Shown here: one piece after another, positions 1 to 5,629 of the stretch
Position numbering within the stretch: the stretch's first letter is position 1
Layout: each line of letters opens with the position of its first letter
Source of the DNA: IDS-8 sp036381215
GTDB lineage: Bacteria > Pseudomonadota > Gammaproteobacteria > Steroidobacterales > Woeseiaceae
Length of the DNA stretch: 8,614 bases
Reading direction: 5' to 3'
Assembly (NCBI GenBank): GCA_036381215.1
Contig: DASVDF010000102.1
Location: forward strand, 1 to 8,614
Made by a program: the position numbers and the translations under genes
Notes under the pieces: model-generated
What the model was told of the DNA's origin: nothing
The model's database searches: none
The model's input: only the letters and a program-made list of their open reading frames with translations

Positions 1-2
1 TG

Positions 3-176
3 CTGCCGCTGATCGGCGCCGGGCTCACCGGGCTCCTGTGGTACTACCTGCACGCCGACGCCTTCATCGCCGGGCTCGCCTGGTGCGTCATAGGCTTCGT
101 CTACATGCTGCTCCTCACCAACGGCTTCCGCACCCGCATCGTCACGCTCGGCGATGAGTCCCTCGAGAGCGCCTGA
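3..176 (+). CDS. C-terminal end of a membrane transporter, probably APC-type amino acid permease (partial)
   Basis: Only the last 57 residues are in the window; the reading frame is open from the left edge to a TGA at 174-176. The visible part is strongly hydrophobic and fits the last two membrane helices: roughly residues 1-15 (LPLIGAGLTGLLWYY) and 21-40 (FIAGLAWCVIGFVYMLLL), followed by a short basic and then acidic cytoplasmic tail. The layout Gly-Leu-Ala-Trp, Gly-Phe-Val-Tyr, then Thr-Asn-Gly-Phe-Arg resembles the C-terminus of APC-superfamily amino acid or polyamine permeases, where a W...G..Y....T.GFR pattern is common. The family call rests on this short tail, so another polytopic transporter is possible. 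It converges on the sulfotransferase gene that ends at 481, with a REP-rich spacer between them. Confidence 0.6.
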   Translation: MPLIGAGLTGLLWYYLHADAFIAGLAWCVIGFVYMLLLTNGFRTRIVTLGDESLESA

Positions 177-237
177 CGACGCTGCAACCCACCCCGGGAC
201 CCCGCCATACGGGCGACGTGACCAAACGAAGGCACCC

Positions 238-261
238 GTAGGAGCGCGCATCGCGCGCGAC
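238..261 (+). repeat. REP-like palindrome 1, GTAG head
   Basis: A 24-base element begins with GTAGGAGCGCGC and ends with CGCGCGAC. Its two halves form a GC-rich hairpin around an AT centre, with the four-base GTAG head in front. This is the known architecture of repetitive extragenic palindromes in Gammaproteobacteria such as Pseudomonas and Xanthomonas relatives, which are mobilised by REP-associated tyrosine transposases (RAYT). No RAYT gene is in the window. Confidence 0.8.
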
Positions 262-289
262 TGGATCGTGGCACGCCCTCTTTGAGACC

Positions 290-352
290 GCATCGTTCAC
301 GCACGTTGGCGGGCGGTGGCCTGTTTTCGATGGTGCCGTGCGTGAACGATGC
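290..352. repeat. Perfect 16-bp inverted repeat (hairpin with 31-base loop)
   Basis: Bases 290-305 (GCATCGTTCACGCACG) are the exact reverse complement of bases 337-352. The potential hairpin has a 16-bp perfect stem and a loop of 31 bases (306-336). It sits between the first and second REP elements and does not share their GTAG/GCGCGC sequence, so it is a separate palindrome. It could act as a transcript-end stabiliser or bidirectional terminator between the convergent genes, although there is no T-run after the stem, or it could be a remnant of a small mobile element. Confidence 0.75.
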
Positions 353-396
353 TGAGGTGCGAACGTGCCTTCGTTTGTTTTCTCTGCCTTCGTTCG

Positions 397-420
397 GTCG
401 CGCGCGATGCGCGGTCCTAC
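397..420 (-). repeat. REP-like palindrome 2, inverted
   Basis: Read on the minus strand, this 24-base element is identical to the REP at 238-261 except for one base at position 7 (C instead of G). It ends on the plus strand with the CTAC complement of the GTAG head. Its opposite orientation to the first copy makes the two a head-out inverted pair, as in BIME-type REP clusters. Confidence 0.8.
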
Positions 421-460
421 GGAGCGTGCCGTGCCTTCGATGTTATACGTGCTGCGTTCG

Positions 461-484
461 TTCGCGCGCGGTGCGCGCTCCTAC
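461..484 (-). repeat. REP-like palindrome 3, inverted, overlapping a stop codon
   Basis: Read on the minus strand this element starts GTAGGAGCGCGC and ends CGCGCGAA, differing from the copy at 238-261 at two positions. It lies 64 bases after the second REP in the same orientation, and the sequence leading into both is similar, which suggests a tandem duplication. Its GTAG head (484 down to 481) contains the TAG stop codon of the minus-strand sulfotransferase. Confidence 0.8.
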
Positions 485-2472
485 GGGAGGATGGGGGCGA
501 GGATTTCGCGCAGGGGGTCGAGGTGCGGCTCGTAGTTTTTCCAGTAGCCGATGGCGTCGGCGTAGATGGGTTCGCGGACCTGCTCCGAGCTGGCGGTGTT
601 CACGCGCCGCGGGCTCTCGTGGAAGCGCAGGCAGCGCGCGTCGAACTCCAAGCCGCAGTGCGCGAGCAGGCGCCGCACCTGGCCCTCGAGGTCGTGCACG
701 ACGTCCTCGTAATGCACGGTCAATATCCTCCCCGGCATCACGCTCTCCCAGTGCTGCATGACGCGCAGGTACTCGAGGTAGTACTCGCCGAGCTCCGCCA
801 GGTCGTAGCTCTGGTTCTTGCCCTGTGCGTAGAGCTGCCGGTAGTTGGCCACGCAGGTATCGAGCGGGTTGCGCCGGGCATCGATGAAAACGGCCCCGGG
901 CAGCAGCATGCGGATGAAGCCCAGGTGCCCGAAGTTGGCCGGCATCTTGTCGGTGAAGCAGCGGGCGGCGCCGCTCCGGTGGGCGAGCGTGTGCTCGACG
1001 TAGGCATCGCCCAGCGCCCGCCATTCGTCCGCCGCCAGGCTCGCGGCCGCCTCGGGATACTGCGGGCTGCCCGGCCGCCCCTTGCCGAGACCGGCGCTCA
1101 GCATGCTGACGTAGGGCAGCTCGCCGCAGCCTTCCACCTCCGGGTGGCACGAGAGGATCTGCTCGATCAGCGTCGAGCCTGAGCGCGGCACGCCGGTGAT
1201 GAAGATCGGCCGGGTCGCGCGCTCGTCCGCGGCGTCGGCCGCCTGCTCGATCAGCCGCCGGTCGAAAACGCGGATGCGCTCGTCGTGCTGCGCTTCTGTC
1301 GCCACGGGATCGTAGGCCACGGTGCGCCGCTTGGCCGCGTTCGCCTTCTCGTAATGCGCCCAGGCCTGCGGGTAATCCCCCCCGGTTTCGCAGGCCCGGG
1401 CGAGCGCGAACTCGAGGGCGATCGCCGCATCCGATCCGGGCTCGGCCCGCGCGAGCTGCCGGCGCAACTCCTCCCGCTCGGACGGGCTGAAAGCGAAGCC
1501 GCGGAAAGTCGCGAGCGACCACCACGCCTCGCCGAGGCCCGGGTGCACGGCCGTGCACCTGCGGTAAGCCGCGAGCGCTTCCTGCCGCCGGCCGTGGATG
1601 CGCAGCATGTGTCCGCGGCCGAGCAGCGCGCGCGGCTCGTCCGGCCGCAGCTCGAGCACTCGCTCGTAGCCACCCAGTGCGTCCGCCGAGCGGCCGACGA
1701 TGGACCGAACGTCGGCGAGCGCCAGGTGCAGGTCCGCCGCGTCCGGCCGCAAGGCGGCGGCTTGCTGCAGCATCGGGATGGCTTCCTGGAACCGGCTGCG
1801 CTCGAGAAGAAACCACGCGAGGTCCGTGTGCGCCACGACCAGGTCGGGTGCGAGCGACAGCACGCGCCGCAGCAGGCCTTCGGCCGCCGCATCCCGGCGC
1901 GTGTCGGCACAGATGCTCGCCAGCAGCCGCAACGCGTGGAGGTTGCGCGGCTCCTGCGCCAGCACTTCGCCGCACAGCTGCTCCGCGCGCTCCGCCTGGC
2001 CCGCGAGCCTCTGCCGCGCCGCTTCCGCGAGCGTTTTTCCGCCTGGCGAGAGCGCAAGGAAACGGGCCCGCGCCCGTTCCGCTTCCTCGCGGCGCCCGGC
2101 GCGGTCGAGCGCCGTCGCGAGAGCGTGGAACGCGGACGCGGCGCGTGGATCGAGGGCGACGGCAGCCTCGAGCTCGGCGACCGCCTCGGCGGGGCGCCCG
2201 GTCGCGAGGAGCAGCGCGCCCAGGTCCTCGTGCGGCTTTGCGAAGCGCGGCTCCAGCCCGATTGCCCGCTCCAGACAGCTGCGCGCGTGCGCGTAGTCGC
2301 CGCGCCTGAGCAGCACCGCGCCGAGCACGGCCACGAGATTGACGTCGTCGGGCAAGCGGGCCAGGTGCTCGCGGCACAGGTTCTCGGCCTCGTCGAGCTG
2401 CCCGGCGCGGGCGAGCGCGAGCACCGCATCGACGATCTCCCTCGCGGACTCGAGCCCTGCCGCGGCCGTCAT
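481..2472 (-). CDS. TPR-containing sulfotransferase (Sulfotransfer_3 type), copy 1
   Basis: This 663-residue protein probably transfers sulfuryl groups from PAPS to an unknown acceptor. Residues about 15-320 are tetratricopeptide-type helical repeats (for example EAENLCREHLARLPDD and DLGALLLATGRPAEAVAELE), a likely substrate-docking scaffold. The sulfotransferase domain covers about 420-610. GVPRSGSTLIEQIL at 427-440 is the 5'-phosphosulfate loop, with Arg430 where tyrosyl-protein sulfotransferases have Arg. Glu451 in CGEL may be the catalytic base by analogy with those enzymes. DKMPANF is at 508-514, and DARRNPLDTCVANY at 531-544 is the 3'-phosphate-binding region. No signal peptide or membrane helix is seen, so a cytoplasmic location is expected. 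The start is the ATG at 2472, which overlaps the TGA of the upstream MetF-like gene as ATGA and has a GAGG Shine-Dalgarno at 2484-2481. The open frame continues upstream to 2874, but only as an out-of-frame shadow of the MetF-like gene. The stop TAG lies inside a REP element. The acceptor is unknown. Confidence 0.9.
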   Translation of the reverse strand: MTAAAGLESAREIVDAVLALARAGQLDEAENLCREHLARLPDDVNLVAVLGAVLLRRGDYAHARSCLERAIGLEPRFAKPHEDLGALLLATGRPAEAVAELEAAVALDPRAASAFHALATALDRAGRREEAERARARFLALSPGGKTLAEAARQRLAGQAERAEQLCGEVLAQEPRNLHALRLLASICADTRRDAAAEGLLRRVLSLAPDLVVAHTDLAWFLLERSRFQEAIPMLQQAAALRPDAADLHLALADVRSIVGRSADALGGYERVLELRPDEPRALLGRGHMLRIHGRRQEALAAYRRCTAVHPGLGEAWWSLATFRGFAFSPSEREELRRQLARAEPGSDAAIALEFALARACETGGDYPQAWAHYEKANAAKRRTVAYDPVATEAQHDERIRVFDRRLIEQAADAADERATRPIFITGVPRSGSTLIEQILSCHPEVEGCGELPYVSMLSAGLGKGRPGSPQYPEAAASLAADEWRALGDAYVEHTLAHRSGAARCFTDKMPANFGHLGFIRMLLPGAVFIDARRNPLDTCVANYRQLYAQGKNQSYDLAELGEYYLEYLRVMQHWESVMPGRILTVHYEDVVHDLEGQVRRLLAHCGLEFDARCLRFHESPRRVNTASSEQVREPIYADAIGYWKNYEPHLDPLREILAPILP

Positions 2473-3356
2473 GCCGTTGGCCTCGCGATCCCGGCGGCGG
2501 CGAGCACGTCCGGGATCGCGGCGAGGTTGCGCGTCGCGATCAAATGCACGCCGGACACGCCCGGGATCGCCGCCACCTCCGCCGCCATCTCGGCCGCGAT
2601 AACGACGCCTTCCCGTGCCGCGTCGCGCGCCTGCTCGAGACGGCGGATCACGGCGGCGGGAATCTGGAAGCTCGGACGGTTGCGGCACAGCCAGTGCGCA
2701 TCGTCCGCCGATTCCGGGATGGCGATCGACACGAACACGTCGACGCTGCGCAGGATCCTGGCCGCCACGAGATGCCGGAACCAGCTCTGCAGCATCGGCA
2801 CGTCCATGCACACGTTCGTCAGCATGAACTGCGCACCCGCGTCGAGCTTGCGGAGCAGCGTGTTGGGCGTCCATCCGGGGTCCGGACGATGCGGCGTCAC
2901 GACGCCGCCGACGTAGAAGTCGGAGCCGGCGGGCAGCCGCTCGTCCGCGCGGATCCGCGCCGCCGTGGCGATCAGCTCGGCGGCGTCGAGGTCGAGCACC
3001 GCCTTCGGACGCGGCTCGAAGCCTTCGGGCACGTGATTGCCCTTGACCAGCATCAGGCTCGTCACGCCCAGCGCGGCGGCGCCGAGCATGTCGCTCAAAA
3101 GCGCGATGCGGTTCCGGTTGCGGCAGCTGAGCTGCATGATCGGGTCGACGCCGTTCGCGAGCGTGAGCGCGGCCGCGGCGAGCGTCGACATGTGCAGCTG
3201 CCCGAACTGGTTGTCGGTGAGCAGCACGCCGTCGACGTGCGGCCGCAACAGCTCGGCCTGCGCGGCGATGGTCGCGGCGCTCGATTCCGGCGTGAGAAAG
3301 AGCTCGGCGGAAACGCAGAAGTCGCGGGTGCGCGCCGCCTGGCGAAACGTGTTCAC
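2469..3356 (-). CDS. Divergent MetF-like protein (methylenetetrahydrofolate reductase family)
   Basis: This 295-residue protein has the length of bacterial MetF, an FAD TIM-barrel that makes 5-methyltetrahydrofolate. Family landmarks in order are SAELF at 16-20 (MetF FEFFPP region, with Glu18 at the catalytic Glu position), DGVLLTDN at 42-49, QLSCRNRNRIALLSD at 75-89 (MetF HLTCRDRNR), the alpha/beta stretch ending VKGN at 104-107, and KLDAGAQFMLTNVCMD at 170-185 (MetF AGADFIITQ.FFD). Two MetF active-site positions differ: Asn107 stands where the GD aspartate (E. coli Asp120) is expected, and Asn181 where the TQ glutamine (E. coli Gln183) is. These equivalences were made by eye. The start is a GTG at 3356 with a weak GAGAG 10 bases upstream, and no good in-frame ATG lies nearby. 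The gene overlaps the downstream sulfotransferase by ATGA and is divergent from the second sulfotransferase across 36 bp. It may be a one-carbon enzyme for a special substrate, or a MetF-fold protein with another reaction. The fold call is fairly sure; the function is not. Confidence 0.75.
   Translation of the reverse strand: MNTFRQAARTRDFCVSAELFLTPESSAATIAAQAELLRPHVDGVLLTDNQFGQLHMSTLAAAALTLANGVDPIMQLSCRNRNRIALLSDMLGAAALGVTSLMLVKGNHVPEGFEPRPKAVLDLDAAELIATAARIRADERLPAGSDFYVGGVVTPHRPDPGWTPNTLLRKLDAGAQFMLTNVCMDVPMLQSWFRHLVAARILRSVDVFVSIAIPESADDAHWLCRNRPSFQIPAAVIRRLEQARDAAREGVVIAAEMAAEVAAIPGVSGVHLIATRNLAAIPDVLAAAGIARPTA
2481..2484 (-). promoter_or_regulatory. Ribosome binding site for TPR-sulfotransferase copy 1
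   Basis: On the minus strand GAGG sits 8 bases before the ATG at 2472, inside the end of the MetF-like gene. Together with the ATGA overlap it fixes the start and points to translational coupling. Confidence 0.6.
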
Positions 3357-3378
3357 GGCCGCCAGTCTCTCACTGGGC

Positions 3379-3384
3379 TATGAT
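3379..3384 (+). promoter_or_regulatory. Candidate -10 box for a leaderless sulfotransferase transcript
   Basis: TATGAT matches the sigma-70 -10 consensus at five of six bases and ends 8 bases before the ATG at 3393. Transcription starting at the usual distance would begin at or within two bases of that ATG, and no Shine-Dalgarno lies in front of it. A -35 is not convincing: TTCACG at 3352-3357 matches four of six bases but the spacer would be 21 bases. The gap to the divergent GTG start is only 36 bp, so both promoters must share or overlap coding sequence. Confidence 0.4.
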
Positions 3385-3392
3385 TTGCGGCA

Positions 3393-5402
3393 ATGACAAC
3401 GGACACCGCCCGTCGCCGGCAGGCGTACGAGACCGCGCTGGCCAGGCTGCGCGCCGGCGAGCACGCCGCGGCGGCGAGGCTTTGCGAAGACGCGCTCCGC
3501 GCCTTTCCCGCCGACCCCGAAACGCTGTGCCTGGCGGCAAAAGCGTATCTCGCCTCGCGCCGGTTCGAGCACTGCGAGCGGCACGTGCTGGAAGCCGTGC
3601 GCCGGTTCCCGTCCGCGGCGGTGGCGCACGACGTCCTCGGCGACCTGATGCTGGCGACCGGCCGGGCCGAGCAGGCCGTTGCCGCCTACCGGAGCGCGCT
3701 GCGGCTCGATCCCGCCCGGCCGGCGACCCTGGCCAAGATCGACAGCGCAGAGCGGATGGCGGACGAGGCCGTCCGCGCTCTGCCCGGCGAAAGGTCTCCG
3801 CGAACGTGGATGCCGTTCAAGGACGAGATCCGCGAGGCCGAGGCCCTGCAGCGGGCGGGCGACCTCAACAAGGCCGAGGACATCTATCGCAGCATCCTCA
3901 GACGCGATCCGGATCACGTCGAGGCGGCGCGCCTGCTCGCCGGCATCGCATCGCAGCACAAGCAGTTCCGTGACGCAGAGGTTTTCCTGCTGCGCGCCAC
4001 GTCGCTCGCACCCAACTATGCGCGGGCGTGGGTGGACCTCGTCGAAGTACAGCGCGAGCTCGAGAATTACGACGCGGCGAGCAAAAGCGCGGAACGCCTG
4101 ATCGCTCTCGAGCCCGACAAGCCCGAATCACACATGGTGCACGCCGGCGTGCTCGGCTCCGCCGGCCGCCACGAAGAGGCCATCGCGGCATATCGGCGAG
4201 CGCTCGGCCTCGCGCCCGGGAAGGCGGCGGCGATGTGCGGCATGGCGCACCACCTGAAGACGATCGGCGAGCAGCAGGCGGCGATCGACCAATACCGCGC
4301 CTGCATCGCCGCGAAGCCGGACCACGCGGAAGCTTACTGGAGCCTCGCCAACCTGAAGACTTTCCGCTTCGAGGATGCGGAAGTGGCGGCCATGGAAGCG
4401 CTGGCCGGCCAGGAGCTGCCCGACGAATCTCTGTGCATGCTGCACAACGCACTGGGACTCGAGTACGAAGCGCGCGCGGACTTCGACCGGGCTTTCGCGC
4501 ATTTCGAGCGCTGCAACCGCCTGCGCAGGCAACGGGAATCCTACGATCCCGTGGATACCGAAGCGACGCACGACCGGGTGATCCGGTTTTTCGACGAGGA
4601 GCGCCTGCGAGGCAGCGCGGCTGCCGACGTCGAGCCGGTGCCGATCTTCATCGTCGGCCTGCCGCGCTCCGGTTCCACCCTGATCGAGCAGATTCTCGCC
4701 TCGCACAGCCAGGTCGAAGGCACGCACGAGCTCTTCGATCTCGCGAAAGTCGTGCGCAGCCACCGGGGACGGAGGAACGAGCTGTTCCCGGAAACGCTCG
4801 CCGGGCTCACGGCGGAAGGCTGGGCGCGCCTCGGCCGGCAATACCTGGAGAGGACGCGCAAGCACCGCAGCGGCGCAGCTTGCTTCATCGACAAGAACCC
4901 GAACAACTTCGTCTACGCGGGCGTGGTGAAGCTCGCCCTGCCGAACGCCAGGATCATCAATGCGCGCCGGCATCCCGTGGACAGCTGCCTCGGCAGTTAC
5001 AAGCAGCTGTTCGCGAGCGGCCAGCCGTTCACCTACGACCTCACGGAGCTCGGCGAGTATTACCTCGAGTACCAGCGGCTGATGGACCACTGGCACCGGG
5101 TGCTCCCCGGCTTCGTGCTCGACGTGCATTACGAGCGCGTCGTCGCCGATCTCGAAGGGCAGGTCCGGCGGATCCTCGAGTTCTGCGGCCTGCCGTTCGA
5201 GGAAAGCTGCCTCGCTTTCCACGAGACCCGGCGTGCCATACGCACCGCGAGCTCGGAGCAGGTGCGCCGGGCGCTTTACTCCGATTCCGTCAACCTCTGG
5301 CGCAACTACGAGCAACACCTCGGCGAGTTGTTGCACATTCTGAACCCCCTGCTCCAGCGCCTGCCGGACCCCGCTCATGCCGGCCCGGACCAAAGGTTGT
5401 AA
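3393..5402 (+). CDS. TPR-containing sulfotransferase (Sulfotransfer_3 type), copy 2
   Basis: This 669-residue paralogue of the minus-strand sulfotransferase has the same architecture. TPR-like helical repeats fill about 10-125 and 145-320, broken by a polar linker near 131-145 (GERSPRTWMPFKDE). A linker with SYDPVDTEATHD at 383-394 matches AYDPVATEAQHD in copy 1. The catalytic domain follows: GLPRSGSTLIEQIL at 422-435 (5'-phosphosulfate loop, Arg425), Glu446 in THEL as possible base, DKNPNNF at 500-506, and NARRHPVDSCLGSYKQ at 523-538 (3'-phosphate region). Both copies share LGEYYLEY, SSEQVR and NYE.HL near the C-terminus. Copy 2 ends with about 14 extra residues, rich in Pro and polar residues. 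No signal peptide is seen. The ATG at 3393 is the first in the frame, has no Shine-Dalgarno, and sits directly behind a TATGAT box. The next gene downstream, in the same direction, is the TonB-dependent receptor. PAPS-dependent sulfotransfer is well supported; the acceptor is unknown. Confidence 0.9.
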   Translation: MTTDTARRRQAYETALARLRAGEHAAAARLCEDALRAFPADPETLCLAAKAYLASRRFEHCERHVLEAVRRFPSAAVAHDVLGDLMLATGRAEQAVAAYRSALRLDPARPATLAKIDSAERMADEAVRALPGERSPRTWMPFKDEIREAEALQRAGDLNKAEDIYRSILRRDPDHVEAARLLAGIASQHKQFRDAEVFLLRATSLAPNYARAWVDLVEVQRELENYDAASKSAERLIALEPDKPESHMVHAGVLGSAGRHEEAIAAYRRALGLAPGKAAAMCGMAHHLKTIGEQQAAIDQYRACIAAKPDHAEAYWSLANLKTFRFEDAEVAAMEALAGQELPDESLCMLHNALGLEYEARADFDRAFAHFERCNRLRRQRESYDPVDTEATHDRVIRFFDEERLRGSAAADVEPVPIFIVGLPRSGSTLIEQILASHSQVEGTHELFDLAKVVRSHRGRRNELFPETLAGLTAEGWARLGRQYLERTRKHRSGAACFIDKNPNNFVYAGVVKLALPNARIINARRHPVDSCLGSYKQLFASGQPFTYDLTELGEYYLEYQRLMDHWHRVLPGFVLDVHYERVVADLEGQVRRILEFCGLPFEESCLAFHETRRAIRTASSEQVRRALYSDSVNLWRNYEQHLGELLHILNPLLQRLPDPAHAGPDQRL

Positions 5403-5461
5403 ATGCAACGTCTTGCCGGGCCTGATATTTCGGCTGCCCGTTCGCGCCGCCGCCGCCGCAT

Positions 5462-5507
5462 GCGATGCTCCTGAGGCGGGCCGAAACGACCACGACGGCA
5501 GCATCGC
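5462..5507. repeat. 8-bp inverted repeat upstream of the receptor gene
   Basis: GCGATGCT at 5462-5469 is exactly reverse-complementary to 5500-5507, with 30 bases between. It lies just upstream of the candidate promoter, so it could be an operator or a weak transcript hairpin. In sequence this GC-rich it may also be chance. Confidence 0.3.
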
Positions 5508-5540
5508 CGCCGCGCAGCACGCGGTCACGCGGCGCGCTTC

Positions 5541-5568
5541 TTGACCATGGATTCGTGGTCGCCATAGA
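5541..5568 (+). promoter_or_regulatory. Candidate sigma-70 promoter of the TonB-dependent receptor
   Basis: TTGACC at 5541-5546 matches the -35 consensus at five of six bases. CATAGA at 5563-5568, after a 16-base spacer, is a poor -10 (three of six). The implied leader to the ATG would be about 55 bases. No Fur-box-like sequence was recognised. Confidence 0.3.
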
Positions 5569-5617
5569 GTCTCTGCAAAGGCGATTGCGGCGACATTCGG
5601 CGCCATCGATCGTCGGG

Positions 5618-5622
5618 GGAGG
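5618..5622 (+). promoter_or_regulatory. Ribosome binding site fixing the receptor start
   Basis: GGAGG lies 7 bases before the ATG at 5630, within a longer G/A-rich run. It selects this ATG over the in-frame ATG at 5465, which has no such site and would put 55 non-signal residues in front of the signal peptide. Confidence 0.8.
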
Positions 5623-5629
5623 AAGCACC

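Larger units (their letters stand above)
223..377. repeat. Outer 13-bp inverted repeat enclosing the palindrome cluster
   Basis: Bases 223-235 (CAAACGAAGGCAC) are exactly reverse-complementary to bases 365-377. They enclose the first REP and the 16-bp hairpin at 290-352. The right arm contains the CCTTCGTT word that is repeated just before the second REP. Confidence 0.7.
177..480. other. Convergent intergenic region packed with palindromes
   Basis: This stretch lies between two genes that point at each other, and no coding region in it is convincing. It holds three REP-like palindromes and two additional perfect inverted repeats, listed separately. The arms are largely nested: 223-235 pairs with 365-377, 290-305 pairs with 337-352, and the REP at 238-261 is opposed to the one at 397-420. 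The outer part, about 177-222, shows only a weak four-base hairpin (201-204 with 210-213) and no clear terminator with a T-run. Short direct repeats of the type CCTTCGTT recur around 369, 388 and, imperfectly, 453, just before the second and third REPs, so the region probably grew by duplication of a REP-containing unit. Confidence 0.7.
5403..5629. other. Intergenic region between sulfotransferase 2 and the TonB-dependent receptor
   Basis: These 227 bases hold no convincing gene. A weak 5-bp stem (5417-5421 with 5436-5440) follows the sulfotransferase stop, without a T-run, so it is not a clear terminator. A CCG-triplet run lies at about 5446-5458. An 8-bp perfect inverted repeat, a candidate promoter and a strong Shine-Dalgarno follow and are listed separately. 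The separation suggests the receptor has its own promoter, although read-through from the sulfotransferase gene is not excluded. Confidence 0.6.

Noticed and set aside
238..484. CRISPR array
   Set aside because: The three 24-base repeats are in mixed orientation, unevenly spaced and internally palindromic with a GTAG head, which fits REP elements and not a CRISPR.
101..761. Small open frames in and around the REP region on both strands
   Set aside because: They are Arg/Ser/Cys-rich translations of palindromic GC-rich DNA that overlap supported genes and lack plausible protein features.
2473..2874. Upstream extension of sulfotransferase 1 to a start at 2874
   Set aside because: The extra 134 residues are an out-of-frame reading of the MetF-like gene, and the ATG at 2472 has an ATGA overlap and a GAGG site.
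1285..2916. Long open frame on the plus strand (543 codons) antisense to sulfotransferase 1 and the MetF-like gene
   Set aside because: It runs across the boundary of two well-supported opposite-strand genes and has an Arg/Gln-rich composition with no recognisable motif.
2469..3356. Naming the MetF-like gene metF
   Set aside because: Two expected active-site residues appear changed and the context is not methionine synthesis, so a family-level call is safer.
5446..5458. CCG-triplet run as a functional repeat
   Set aside because: Only about four units in a very GC-rich intergenic stretch; chance is enough.
5465..5629. Earlier receptor start at 5465
   Set aside because: It would add 55 residues before an evident signal peptide, and the strong Shine-Dalgarno is in front of 5630.
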